The position numbers and the translations under genes were made by a program. This document shows positions 17,021 to 26,327 of a stretch of 64,000 bases of DNA, one piece after another; position 1 is the first letter of the stretch; each line of letters begins with the position of its first letter. Under the pieces are notes generated by a model, which saw only the letters and a program-made list of their open reading frames with translations, searched no databases and had not been told where the DNA came from. Location: the NCBI GenBank assembly GCA_029262675.1, contig JAJCYW010000004.1, forward strand, positions 62,001-126,000, in the 5' to 3' direction. This DNA comes from Chloroflexota bacterium. GTDB lineage: Bacteria > Chloroflexota > Dehalococcoidia > DSTF01 > RBG-16-68-14.

Positions 17021-18025
17021 ATGAACTATCGAAGACTTGGCCGAACCGGACTGCGCGTCTCAGAGATATGCATGGGGACGATGACGTTCGGTGGCGTCAC
17101 GGACGAGGCCGAAGCGAAGAAGATTTTCAACCGCTGTCTGGAGGTTGGCGTCAACTTCTTCGACACAGCAAACGCCTACACGGGTGGCCAAAGCGAGCGG
17201 ATCCTCGGCAGGCTGGCGAAGGAGAACCGCGACGACCTCGTCATCGCGACGAAAGTCTACAACGCGCAGGGCCAAGGCCCGAACGACATGGGACTCTCGC
17301 GCAAGCACATCATCCAGGCCTGCGAGGCGTCGCTGCGGCGCCTCGGCACCGACTACATCGACCTGTACCAGGTGCATGCGGACGACCGCGAGACACCCTT
17401 GGAAGAGACGCTGAGCGCGCTCGACCAACTCGTCCGCGACGGGAAGGTGCGCTACATCGGGGCATCGAACCACGTCGCGTGGCGTCTCAGTGATGCGCTC
17501 TGGACATCGGAAACGCGCGGTCTAACACGCTACGAGTGCCTGCAGCCGCTATACAACCTGATCGAACGCGGGCTCGACGCGGAACTGCTGCCGCTCTGCC
17601 GGGAGAAGGGTGTCGGTGTGATTACCTGGAGCCCTATGGCCGGCGGGTGGCTGACGGGAAAGTATCGAGGCGACGTGCCCGACGACGCGCGACTTAACGA
17701 ACCAGGCCGGCCACCGATGGGCGCGACGGTCGACCGCGAGAAGATTCTGGACACGCTCCTAAACGTCGCACAGGGCCTGAACGCCACTCCAGGGCAGGTC
17801 GCCCTCAGGTGGGTGATGGACCAAGCGGGCATCACGTCCGCAATCATTGGCGCGCGCAACCTCGAACAACTGGAGGAGAACCTTGGCGCAGTGGACGTCG
17901 AGATGGACCAAGAAGCCTGGAAGTCGCTGGATCGCGAATCCCGTCTACCGCTTACATATCCGTCAGGTCTATCCCTCATGATGCAGCGTCGCCGCCAGGC
18001 ACAGCTTGAGCGAGCAGAGGACTAA
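17021..18025 (+). CDS. Aldo/keto reductase
   Basis: A 334-residue NADPH-dependent (beta/alpha)8 reductase behind an AGGGGGAC site. The catalytic tetrad is visible as Asp and Tyr in FDTANAY-TGGQSE, Lys in IATKV and His in YQVHADD. The C-terminal IIGARNLEQLEENLGA is the NADPH-binding end of the branch that includes YajO/Tas-like enzymes. It would interconvert an aldehyde or ketone and an alcohol. It is probably co-transcribed with the luciferase-like oxidoreductase immediately upstream. Confidence 0.86.
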   Translation: MNYRRLGRTGLRVSEICMGTMTFGGVTDEAEAKKIFNRCLEVGVNFFDTANAYTGGQSERILGRLAKENRDDLVIATKVYNAQGQGPNDMGLSRKHIIQACEASLRRLGTDYIDLYQVHADDRETPLEETLSALDQLVRDGKVRYIGASNHVAWRLSDALWTSETRGLTRYECLQPLYNLIERGLDAELLPLCREKGVGVITWSPMAGGWLTGKYRGDVPDDARLNEPGRPPMGATVDREKILDTLLNVAQGLNATPGQVALRWVMDQAGITSAIIGARNLEQLEENLGAVDVEMDQEAWKSLDRESRLPLTYPSGLSLMMQRRRQAQLERAED

Positions 18026-18213
18026 CCCGCACTGAGAAGAAGCGCGGCCGCGATTGGAAGGTTCTTACCAGCCCGACGGTCGAGTGTTGGAGTCTCTTCT
18101 CGACGCCACACGATCAACACATAGTGTCGCCGGCAGGCGGGCTAGCTTCTAAACGAAGTGCTACGCTGGATGCTCTAGGTCCTTCCCATATCTAGGAGCG
18201 AGGAAGTTACGAC

Positions 18214-20472
18214 ATGGCTGACTGGATACCGACCGCCTGCATCCTGTGTACGTGCAATTGCGGCATCGAGGTTCAACTCGGCGGTGAAGGGAATAGAGAG
18301 TTCACCCGCATCCGCGGCGACAAGAACCACCCGGTCTCTAAGGGATACGCGTGTGAGAAGCCGCAGCGCTTGAACTACTATCAAGACAACAACGCTCGCA
18401 TCCTCGCTCCGCTGCGACGTAAGAAAGACGGCAGTTACGAAGAGGTCGATTGGGACACGGCCTTCTCGGAGGTCGCGAAACGCCTCGCCGCCATACGCGA
18501 CGCGCACGGCGGCGACAAGATCTTCTACTACGGAGGCGGCGGCCAAGGTAACCACCTACCTGGTGGGTACTCAACCGCCACCCGCAGCGTGCTGGGCATG
18601 GAGTACAGCTCCAACGCCCTCGCGCAAGAGAAGACCGGCGAATACTGGGTGGCAGGAAAGATGTTCGGCGGCTGGCCTCATCCGGACTTCGAGAACTGCG
18701 AGGTCGCCGTGTTCCTCGGCAAGAACCCGTGGCAGTCGCACGGCATCCCACGCGCACGCGTCACACTACGCGAGATCGCGAGGGACCCAGAGCGCACGAT
18801 GATCGTCATCGACCCTCGCCGCACGGAGACCGCGGACCTCGCCGACATCCACCTGCCCGTGCGGCCCGGCCGCGACGCCTGGCTGCTCTCCGCGATCCTC
18901 GGCGTGATTGTGCAGGAGGGGCTGGTCGACGAAGGCTGGCTGGCCAAGCACGCGACTGACTACGAGGACATCTGCGAGAGCCTGCGCGACGTGCCCGTCG
19001 ACGACTACGCGAAGACGGCCGGCGTCGACGTCGCCGCTGTCCGCGAGGCGGCACGCCGGATCGCCGAGGCCGAGAGCGTAGCGCTGGTGGAGGACCTCGG
19101 CGTCCAGCAGAACCGTCACTCGACGCTCGTCAGCTATCTCAGCCGCCTGGTCTGGGTGCTCACCGGCAACTACGGCAAGCGCGGCGGCATGGGCATCCCG
19201 GCCTCCATGATCGGAGGGGGCATGGGGAGCGATCAAGGGCCGGCGTTCGATGAGAGTCAGCGCCCTCGCAGCCCCGTGACAGGAGCCCGTATTATCTCGG
19301 GGTCGATCCCCTGCAATTCCATACCGGACGAGATCCTCACGGACCACCCGGACCGCTTCCGAGCGATGATCGTCGAGGCCGAGAACCCGGCGCACTCGCT
19401 CGCGGACAGTCAACGCATGAAAGAGGCATTTGAGGCACTCGAATTCCTGGTCGTCATCGACGTGGCGATGACGGAGACCGCCCGTCTCGCGGACTACATC
19501 TTGCCGACGCCAACGCAGTTCGAGAAGGCCGAGGCCACCTTCTTCAATTGGGAGTACCCGACCAATTCCTTCCACCTGCGAGGTCCACTGCTGGACGCGC
19601 CCGATGGAGTCCTTCCGGAGCCGGAAATCCACGCTCGCTTGGTCGAGGCGCTCGGAGGGCTGCCGCATGAGGAAGTCGAGACGCTGAAAGAGGCGCTCTC
19701 CAAAGGCCGTCCCCAGTTCGCTGCCGCCTTCATGTCGGCCATGCAGAGCAACCCCATGGTCGGTGCGGCGCTGCCGGCCGTCCTCTATCGCACGCTAGGC
19801 CCTACGCTTCCAGAGGGGATGGCGTCGGCCGCCGCGCTCTGGGGCCTGGCGACCATGGCCTTTATGAGCAACGCTGATTCAGTCCGCCGCGCCGGGTACG
19901 ACAGCCCCGAGGCGCTCTTCGACGCGATCGTCGAGAGCAAGTCCGGCATGATCTTCGCTGCGGAGGACTACGAGGAGTGTTGGAAGCGAGTGGCCAGTGC
20001 GGACGGCAAGATCAACCTGGCGGTACCGGAACTCTATGAAGAACTGGCAGGCCTGGAGTCCGAGGCGCCGGTCGAGGGCACTGGTGAATGGCCGTTCCTT
20101 CTCTCCGCCGGCGAGCGACGATCGTTTACGGCGAACACGATCATGCGTAACCCGGAGTGGCGCAAGAAGGACCGCGCCGGTGCGCTACGCATCAACCCTG
20201 GCGACGCGCAAGAGTTGGGCCTCAGCGAAGGCGACCTCGCCAAGCTCACCACGAAGCGCGCATCCGTCGAAGTCGAGGTCGAACTCAACGACACGATGCA
20301 GTCGGGGCACGTCTCCTTGCCGAATGGCTACGGCGTCGACTACCCCGGCGTCGACCTAGAGAGCACGCCCATCGGCATCGCGCCGAACGACCTCACCGCG
20401 ATCGAGGACCGCGACTGGCTGGCCGGAACACCGTGGCACAAGACCGTGCCCGCCCGCGTCGAAGCCGTCTGA
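18214..20472 (+). CDS. Molybdopterin oxidoreductase (DMSO reductase superfamily), single-subunit form
   Basis: A 752-residue bis-MGD enzyme. The [4Fe-4S] ligands are C9, C12, C16 and C47 (C-x2-C-x3-C...C). The MGD-binding segments include FLGKNPWQSHG, IVIDPRRTETADLADIHLPVRPGRD and the C-terminal dicluster fold ending in NGYGVDYPG. No Tat signal is present and no iron-sulfur or membrane subunit gene follows, so it appears to be a soluble cytoplasmic enzyme. Where formate or DMSO enzymes have Cys/SeCys/Ser as Mo ligand, I read ALAQEKTGE without an obvious ligand. Acetylene-hydratase-like or formate-dehydrogenase-like roles are both guesses. Confidence 0.83.
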   Translation: MADWIPTACILCTCNCGIEVQLGGEGNREFTRIRGDKNHPVSKGYACEKPQRLNYYQDNNARILAPLRRKKDGSYEEVDWDTAFSEVAKRLAAIRDAHGGDKIFYYGGGGQGNHLPGGYSTATRSVLGMEYSSNALAQEKTGEYWVAGKMFGGWPHPDFENCEVAVFLGKNPWQSHGIPRARVTLREIARDPERTMIVIDPRRTETADLADIHLPVRPGRDAWLLSAILGVIVQEGLVDEGWLAKHATDYEDICESLRDVPVDDYAKTAGVDVAAVREAARRIAEAESVALVEDLGVQQNRHSTLVSYLSRLVWVLTGNYGKRGGMGIPASMIGGGMGSDQGPAFDESQRPRSPVTGARIISGSIPCNSIPDEILTDHPDRFRAMIVEAENPAHSLADSQRMKEAFEALEFLVVIDVAMTETARLADYILPTPTQFEKAEATFFNWEYPTNSFHLRGPLLDAPDGVLPEPEIHARLVEALGGLPHEEVETLKEALSKGRPQFAAAFMSAMQSNPMVGAALPAVLYRTLGPTLPEGMASAAALWGLATMAFMSNADSVRRAGYDSPEALFDAIVESKSGMIFAAEDYEECWKRVASADGKINLAVPELYEELAGLESEAPVEGTGEWPFLLSAGERRSFTANTIMRNPEWRKKDRAGALRINPGDAQELGLSEGDLAKLTTKRASVEVEVELNDTMQSGHVSLPNGYGVDYPGVDLESTPIGIAPNDLTAIEDRDWLAGTPWHKTVPARVEAV

Positions 20473-20495
20473 GCCGGAGTTACGCTGCCAGCCCC

Positions 20496-20582
20496 ACCGC
20501 CCACTGGCCGATCTCGGCGGGGACATACGAGATTCAGCGTAACATCGTCGCGCAGCGCGGCCTGGGGCTGCCGCGGGGGTAG
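20496..20582 (+). pseudogene. Stranded 3' tail of an acyl-CoA dehydrogenase
   Basis: 87 bases encode 28 residues plus stop that match the C-terminus of the ACAD at 11102-12283: 26 of 28 residues are identical (Thr to Pro, Asn to Tyr), while the DNA differs at about 14 of 87 positions, mostly silently. The match begins abruptly at 20496, 24 bases after the molybdopterin oxidoreductase stop, and ends exactly at TAG. The rest of that ACAD paralog is gone. This is the same kind of relic as at 8491-8562. Confidence 0.8.
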
Positions 20583-20657
20583 GCAGAGTTCGCTCGCGAA
20601 ATAGGGGCTCCCCGGCTGCTCTAGCAGTGGTCAGCGCGACGAGGCTAACACGGGCCC

Positions 20658-23600
20658 ATGCGCAAGCAAGCTTCGAAGCTCTTATTGGCGGTCGTCCACG
20701 GAGGAGTGGTCGCGCTGCTCCTTGTCGTCGGCCTGCAGGGAAGTCCAACCACCGCAGTTCGGATTGACTCCGTTAGCGCCGGAGGATCCTCGGCGTTGGA
20801 GTTGCCCTTTGTGGCAACGGATGTGGCGTTCGACCCCATTCGCCCGTACCTGTATGCCTCGGACAAGGAAGGGCGGAAGGTCTACTTCGTCAATCTCGGG
20901 ACTGGACTGATTGAAAAGCACTTCGACTTTGAACTGATGCCTGAGTCCCTCACGATGACGCCGGACGGCTCGCATCTGTTCGTGGCGCTTTTGACACGGG
21001 AGCACGACTACACCTGGTATGACCGGGATGGCCACGAGGGGTTTGTGGCCGGGTTCGATCTGGCGACGCAGGAGCAGGACCGGTACCTCCACATTGTGGA
21101 AGACCCGTTCGACATACTGGCGACGAGCGATGGACATCTCGTGGTCTCCTCCGGCTCGGGCCAATGGACGTACATTCGTGTGTTTGACGCTGAGACGGGG
21201 GAGCTGACGGGTAGCGCCTCGAGGGCGCGCCAACGCCTGCGCCTGACGCTGCACCCGTCCGAATTCGCAGTGTATGCCGCCGACACCGATTCGTCACCAT
21301 CCGATATCGAGAGGTACGACTTGCTGGAGGGCGGAGGGATCGTTCCGCGGTGGGACTCTATCTATCATGGCGATCACCGGATGAGCGGCAACGTCTGGGC
21401 GAGCCCGTTAGGAGATGCTCTCATCACACGTGGGGGCGATGTGTTCACCGCGATGGGAGAAGACCGGGCCACGGACATGCAGTATGTCACCGGCCTGTCC
21501 GAGGGCATCATCAACGATCTGGTCTACGATGCGGCACGCAATGTGATCTTCACGGGTGAAGGATCCACGTTGCGCCATTACGATCATTTCAACTATCAGG
21601 AAATCGGCAGCCAAGCGCTGCCCGGCACCATCGATTTCGTCGGACTGCAGGGAGAGACCTTGTATGCGGTACTGCTGGAGAGCGCCAAGACCCGCATCGT
21701 GGCTCTCGACCATCCTGTGCCCGACCCGCGGCCAACATCAACCCCCACGCCTACGCCAACGCCCATGTCGCCGTTTGGCTTGCCCTTCGTGGCAACAGAC
21801 GTAGTTTTCGACCCAATTCGGCCGTACATGTACGCCTCGGACAAGGCGAACCAGAAGGTCCATTTCGTCAGTCTGGAGAGTGGCCTTGTCGAAAAAGAGT
21901 TCGACTTCGAGCTTATGCCGGAGGCGCTCGCGATGACGCCGGACGGCTCGCGCCTGTTCGTTGGGCTGCTGACCAGAGAGCACAGTAGCTACTGGTATGA
22001 CCGGGATGGCCACGAGGGGTACGTGGCTGGGTTCGATCTCACCACACAGGAGATGGACAGGTACTTCCACATCGCCGAGGACCCGTTCGATATGCTAGCG
22101 ACAAGTGACGGGCATCTCGTCGTCTCGTCCGGTTCAGGGCAAACGACCTACTTTCGGGTGTTTGACGCGGAGACGGGAGAGCAGACGGGCAGCGAATGGA
22201 GGTTCACCCGTCAACGCACGCGCCTGACGCTGCATCCATCCGAGCTCGCCGTGTATACCGCGCGCACCGATTCGAACGCTACTAGAGACTGGTCTGATCT
22301 CAGGCGGTACGATCTGCTGCCCGGTGGCGAGATAGAAGAGAAGTGGGACTCCGTCTATGACTGGGAGTACGACATGGGCAGCAACGTGTGGGCAAGTCCT
22401 CTGGGAGACGTGCTCATCGCGGGGGGTGGCGATGTGTTCACGACGATGGGAGAGGATCGGGCAACGGACATCAGGCACGTCACCCGCATGTCCCACAGCC
22501 TCATCAACGGTCTCGCGTTCGATGAGGCCGCGAACGCCATTGTCACGGGCGAAGACTCGACCCTGTACTACTACGACCTCCTCACCTTCGAGGAGATTGG
22601 CTACCAGGTGCTGCCTGAGGTGATCGACTTCGTCGGGGTGAGGGGCGATTTCGCGTATGCCGTGCACGTTGCCGATGCTACAACCCAGATCGTGGAGCTA
22701 GACAATCTTGCCGTCGGGCCGACGCCAACACCAACGATCACGCCAACGCCAACCAACACGCCAACGGCTACGAACACGCCGACGCCGTGTCCGACGTGGA
22801 AAGTGCCATTTGCTGGCGGCTGCGGCACACCCACCAACACACCAACAAATACGCCCACGCCAACGAACACGCCGACGCCGTGCCCAACGGGGACGGTGCC
22901 ATTTGCTGGCGGCTGCGGCACACCCACCAACACACCAACAAATACGTCCACGCCCACGCAAACACCGACACCAACTCCCCCCGAGCAGACGGAGATGGCG
23001 CTCACAATCAACGGTGGGGTCTGTAACGACCCGCTCCGGCCTACCGAGTGCAACGTTCTGGCCGGGAGCCCGTTCGTCCTTTCCGTGCAGGTGTTGGATC
23101 CCCCGGAGGACGGCTACATCCTCCTCCAGACGTTCATCGACTATGGGCTGAACGTCACGTACGAGAAGGCGGACAATGCCGCGGAAGAGCTGGTTTGGCC
23201 GCATGATGTCATAGCGGTCCGCAGCCAGCTCGGCCCCGGTCTCGTGGGCCTTGGCGGCCTCACGGGCTTCGTTCCGCCGCTGGCGCCCAGCTTCTTCTCG
23301 GGCAGCGTGGTTGAACTGCTCATGCATTGTTCACCAGGCGCTACTTCGACGGAGGTCGTGCTGCTGCCTATCGGCGACCGAGCCGCTGGTACAAGCGGAA
23401 CAGTGTTCAAAGACGTTAACGACGTTACTATCGCGCCGAACTTCGGCCCGCTCACGATCAACTGCGTGGCCGCCGGCAGCAGCCTTGCCGAAACCGATAC
23501 GGACGGCGATGGCTGCACGGACCTACGCGAGTCCGGGCTCGGCGAGCTATCCGGCGGTCAACGCGACGCGAGCAACCCGTGGGACTTCTACGATGTCAAC

Positions 23601-23807
23601 GGCGACCAAGTAGTAGACCTGGCCAACGATGTCCTCGGGGTTGTCCAACACTACGCACCGACAGGAGCGGCACCTTACGACGTAGCGTTCGACAGAGGCC
23701 CGTCATCGGGACCGAATCCGTGGAACTTGACGGCACCCGACGGTGGCATCGACCTTTTGAACGATATCCTAGGCGTCGTCGCGCAGATCGGCCATGACTG
23801 CACGTAG
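20658..23807 (+). CDS. Large secreted protein: duplicated propeller-like domain, Thr-Pro linkers, cohesin-like domain, Ca-binding end
   Basis: A 1049-residue exported protein. Residues 1-33 are a Sec signal (RKQ..K, then [18 protein letters not shown]). Domain 1 (about 48-350) and domain 2 (about 375-690) are homologous over 326 residues, each opening with [20 protein letters not shown] and containing YVTN-like blade motifs. A Pro-Thr linker separates them, and a longer one (about 690-775) with a tandem 31-residue repeat follows. Next comes a cohesin-like beta domain (about 776-930), then dockerin-like calcium loops ([37 protein letters not shown]). This C-terminal arrangement is common in Dehalococcoidia. 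A surface adhesin or scaffold role is likely. Confidence 0.8.
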   Translation: MRKQASKLLLAVVHGGVVALLLVVGLQGSPTTAVRIDSVSAGGSSALELPFVATDVAFDPIRPYLYASDKEGRKVYFVNLGTGLIEKHFDFELMPESLTMTPDGSHLFVALLTREHDYTWYDRDGHEGFVAGFDLATQEQDRYLHIVEDPFDILATSDGHLVVSSGSGQWTYIRVFDAETGELTGSASRARQRLRLTLHPSEFAVYAADTDSSPSDIERYDLLEGGGIVPRWDSIYHGDHRMSGNVWASPLGDALITRGGDVFTAMGEDRATDMQYVTGLSEGIINDLVYDAARNVIFTGEGSTLRHYDHFNYQEIGSQALPGTIDFVGLQGETLYAVLLESAKTRIVALDHPVPDPRPTSTPTPTPTPMSPFGLPFVATDVVFDPIRPYMYASDKANQKVHFVSLESGLVEKEFDFELMPEALAMTPDGSRLFVGLLTREHSSYWYDRDGHEGYVAGFDLTTQEMDRYFHIAEDPFDMLATSDGHLVVSSGSGQTTYFRVFDAETGEQTGSEWRFTRQRTRLTLHPSELAVYTARTDSNATRDWSDLRRYDLLPGGEIEEKWDSVYDWEYDMGSNVWASPLGDVLIAGGGDVFTTMGEDRATDIRHVTRMSHSLINGLAFDEAANAIVTGEDSTLYYYDLLTFEEIGYQVLPEVIDFVGVRGDFAYAVHVADATTQIVELDNLAVGPTPTPTITPTPTNTPTATNTPTPCPTWKVPFAGGCGTPTNTPTNTPTPTNTPTPCPTGTVPFAGGCGTPTNTPTNTSTPTQTPTPTPPEQTEMALTINGGVCNDPLRPTECNVLAGSPFVLSVQVLDPPEDGYILLQTFIDYGLNVTYEKADNAAEELVWPHDVIAVRSQLGPGLVGLGGLTGFVPPLAPSFFSGSVVELLMHCSPGATSTEVVLLPIGDRAAGTSGTVFKDVNDVTIAPNFGPLTINCVAAGSSLAETDTDGDGCTDLRESGLGELSGGQRDASNPWDFYDVNGDQVVDLANDVLGVVQHYAPTGAAPYDVAFDRGPSSGPNPWNLTAPDGGIDLLNDILGVVAQIGHDCT
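20802..22757 (+). repeat. In-gene tandem duplication, 978-base unit
   Basis: The segment starting TTGCCCTTTGTGGCAAC (20802) recurs at 21780 as TTGCCCTTCGTGGCAAC, an offset of 978 bases or 326 codons. Similarity continues through both propeller-like domains of the secreted protein, with many silent and some coding differences, so the duplication is old. Confidence 0.8.
22770..22955 (+). repeat. Two tandem 93-base repeats in the Thr-Pro linker
   Basis: Two 31-codon units are nearly identical. A 51-base block starting GTGCCATTTGCTGGCGGCTG is exact in both copies (22803-22853 and 22896-22946). Each encodes a Cys-containing VPFAGGCG motif between Thr-Pro-Asn stretches. The near identity suggests recent expansion or contraction of linker length. 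Confidence 0.85.
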
Positions 23808-23878
23808 GTCGCACGATGCGCTCATAGTGTCACTTTGAACGTGTGGCCCAACATGCCGCTCGCAGTCGCGCACAGCTC

Positions 23879-25102
23879 CTAGATCACACCCTCTTCGCGT
23901 AGCGCGGCGATCTCTTCCCACGTCATACCACCGTCATCCAGCAGCACCTCTTCCGTGTGCTGGCCGAACTCCGGCGCCTCGCTCTTGACCTGCGCCGGCG
24001 TCTCGCTGAATCGGACGGGATAGCCCATCACTTTGATCGGGCCCGCCGCCGGGTGGTCGAAGTCAACGACGTAGTTATTCTCCAGCACCTGCTCGTCTTC
24101 CAGCACCTCATAGTAGTCCTGGACGGGCGAGTAGGCGAACGGCACCTGCTGCTCCTCGAAGATGCGCACCCACTCGTCACGAGGCTTCTGCGCCAGCGTC
24201 TCGTCGAGGATCGCGATCAGCTCCGCGTAATGCTCGCGCCGGCCGCCCATTGCCGTCGCGAAGCGCTCGTCGTTCTCCAGGTGTTCCAGGCCGAGCGCGC
24301 GACAGAACTGCGGCCAGAATCGGTCGGCCTGGATCTCCGCGAAGAGGATCCACTTGTCGTCGGCGCAGCGGTAGTGGTTCGTCAACGGATTGCGGGCCGC
24401 CAGGCGGCCGTGGCGCCCCCACGACTTGCCGCGGAAGCTGGTGACGCTGATGCCCATCGACTGCAGGTGGAGCATGCTGCCCAGCAGCGACGTATCGATC
24501 TGCTGGCCGACGCCCTGCCGCTCGCGCGCGACGAGCGCGGCCAGGATGCCCTGCACCAGCAGTGTGGCTCCCATCTGGTCCGCGACGCCGGAGACCGTCT
24601 GTACCGGCTCCGGCATCGAGCGCTCGCCCATCGCAAACATCAGGCCGCTGCGGGCCTGCGCCGTCTGGTCGAAGCCGCGCCGTTCGGCCCACGGCCCGTC
24701 AGGGCCATACGTGCTGGAGACCGCGTAGATTAGCTTCGGATTGACCTTCGACAAGCTCTCGTAGTCGGCCTTCAGGTCGCGGGCGACGCGGCGGGTGTAG
24801 TTCGTGAAAAAGACGTCTGTCTTCTCGATCAACCGATAGAGGATGGCGCGGCCCTTCTCGTGCTTGAGGTCGAGCGTGATGCTGCGCTGGTTGCGGTTCA
24901 CGGCCTCGAAACCGGCGTGGCGGCCGCCCTTCATCGTCATCGCGTCGCCGTACATACGGCCCATGCCGCGGTAGGCGTCGCCCTGAACCGGGTGCTCGAT
25001 CTTGATCACGTCCGCGCCCAGGTCGCCGAGGATGTACCCGGCGCTGGACGGCGTGAACTGCGACCAGTTGAGGATACGGATGCCATCTAGTGGTCCGGTC
25101 AT
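23879..25102 (-). CDS. CaiB/BaiF family CoA-transferase (catalytic Asp175)
   Basis: A 407-residue class III CoA-transferase behind a GGGGAGG site. GIRILNWSQFTP opens the fold, NRNQRS lies near 69-74 and Asp175 (SGVADQMG) holds the catalytic position, followed by GVGQQIDTS. The end GQHTEEVLLDDGGMTWEEI is typical. It is the third gene from a divergent control region, read after the crotonase-like gene 25209-26129 on the same strand with a 106-base gap. It probably activates the acid whose CoA ester the hydratase-like protein uses. Substrate unknown. Confidence 0.86.
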   Translation of the reverse strand: MTGPLDGIRILNWSQFTPSSAGYILGDLGADVIKIEHPVQGDAYRGMGRMYGDAMTMKGGRHAGFEAVNRNQRSITLDLKHEKGRAILYRLIEKTDVFFTNYTRRVARDLKADYESLSKVNPKLIYAVSSTYGPDGPWAERRGFDQTAQARSGLMFAMGERSMPEPVQTVSGVADQMGATLLVQGILAALVARERQGVGQQIDTSLLGSMLHLQSMGISVTSFRGKSWGRHGRLAARNPLTNHYRCADDKWILFAEIQADRFWPQFCRALGLEHLENDERFATAMGGRREHYAELIAILDETLAQKPRDEWVRIFEEQQVPFAYSPVQDYYEVLEDEQVLENNYVVDFDHPAAGPIKVMGYPVRFSETPAQVKSEAPEFGQHTEEVLLDDGGMTWEEIAALREEGVI

Positions 25103-25208
25103 GGTCTACCTCCCCGAGCGCCGCCCCGAACGCTAATCTGGGGAGACCGGCCTTGCGATCTCCCCAGACGTTGTTGCTCGCACGCGCTGGCGTGTGACCA
25201 GCGTATAT

Positions 25209-26129
25209 CTAGAACCCGAGGTCCGCCCAACGCTGCTCTCGCTCCGCGAACGCTGCGGTCACGCCGACTTCTCCGCGCCGCTTGAGGAAGTTGAACTCCT
25301 CGTCTTCCCACTTGAGGTTGGTGAAGAGCGGGTAGGCCAGCGCGCCAGCGGCGTACTGGCCGTTCATGCCGAGCAGATCGAACATCACCTGCATGTGCGT
25401 CTTGCCGATCATCAGGCTGTCGGCCGGGTTGAGGCAGACGGCCTTCGCCCAACGCATCGCTTCGTCGTCGAGCTTGTCCTCGGGCACGATCGCGTTGATT
25501 ACGCTCCAGTCCTTGGCTTCCTCGGCGTTCAGCGTGCGGCCGGTCAACTGCCACTCGCGCATGCGCTTGTAGCCGATGGTCAGGAGCTGGATGTGCTGCC
25601 AGCCCATGGAGAGGCCGCCGAAGCCCGTGCGCTGCTGGCGCTGGCTGAAGACCGCGTTCTCGCCCGCGATGGCGATGTCGCAGCACATCAGGATCGCCAG
25701 GCCCACGCCAATCGTCCAGCCTTGTGCCTTGCAGATGATGGTCTTGGGGCAGTAGAGCAGCGTTCGGTACATGCCGTTCAGCCACGTGTGCATCGCCTTC
25801 ACGCGGATGCGCTGTGAGGGCTTCACTCCGGGCTCGCCGCCGTAGGTGTCGTACGGGGCCAGGTTCAGGTCGTCGCCGGAGCAGAACGACTTGCCGTTGC
25901 CCTGCAGGATGATGCATTTGATGTCGTCGTCGTCGACGGCCATGTTGACCTTGCGCGCGATCTCGTTGAACTGATCGGGCGGGAAGATAGCGTTGTGCTT
26001 CTCCGGCCGGTTGAGCGTGATCGTGACGATGTCCTTGGTGATCTTCTCGTAGAGGACCGTCTCTTCAATCGGCTTCTCCAGGCTGTACTTTTCCTTAGTC
26101 TTTTCCGGAGCCTTCTCCTCAGTCGTCAT
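25209..26129 (-). CDS. Enoyl-CoA hydratase/isomerase family, atypical active site
   Basis: A 306-residue crotonase-fold protein; ATG 26129 has a GAGGAG site, which I prefer to the longer frame from 26213. A Lys/Glu-rich N-terminal tail (about 1-22) precedes the fold. The oxyanion loop reads SFCSGDDLN. The hydratase Glu positions are not conserved (GVGLAILMCCD and FSQRQQRTGFGG). The region after KRMREWQLTGRTLNAEEA is normal, but the C-terminus is longer and unlike standard hydratases. It may be a hydrolase or lyase on a CoA ester. A sigma-70-like promoter lies about 50 bases upstream. Confidence 0.8.
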   Translation of the reverse strand: MTTEEKAPEKTKEKYSLEKPIEETVLYEKITKDIVTITLNRPEKHNAIFPPDQFNEIARKVNMAVDDDDIKCIILQGNGKSFCSGDDLNLAPYDTYGGEPGVKPSQRIRVKAMHTWLNGMYRTLLYCPKTIICKAQGWTIGVGLAILMCCDIAIAGENAVFSQRQQRTGFGGLSMGWQHIQLLTIGYKRMREWQLTGRTLNAEEAKDWSVINAIVPEDKLDDEAMRWAKAVCLNPADSLMIGKTHMQVMFDLLGMNGQYAAGALAYPLFTNLKWEDEEFNFLKRRGEVGVTAAFAEREQRWADLGF

Positions 26130-26184
26130 AATGTCTCCTCTACAGGTCAAGATCGTTTGCTGCGTTAACGTCTGGGCGCACTCA

Positions 26185-26213
26185 AGCATAGTATGCGTTG
26201 ACAATCCGGTCAA
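26185..26213 (-). promoter_or_regulatory. Sigma-70-like promoter for the crotonase-like gene
   Basis: On the minus strand: TTGACC (26208-26213), a 17-base spacer, TATGCT (26185-26190). That is 5/6 and 4/6 of consensus with ideal spacing. The implied start near 26178 gives a leader of about 50 bases before ATG 26129. An 11-bp palindrome GCATAGTATGC (26186-26196) covers the -10 box and could be an operator. Confidence 0.5.
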
Positions 26214-26327
26214 CCGCCGTCCGGTCTGCTTCGGCGGCGCGCCGCAGCCACAATTGACACGGCCCGCGCGCTACTTCTACCATGGCCAGCGGCCGGGCCA
26301 ACCCCGGCACATAACGAAAGGGATCAA

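Noticed and set aside
22770..22955. Repeats resembling a small CRISPR or VNTR
   Set aside because: The units are in frame, encode Thr-Pro-Asn linker with a Cys motif, and there are only two; no spacers or cas genes.
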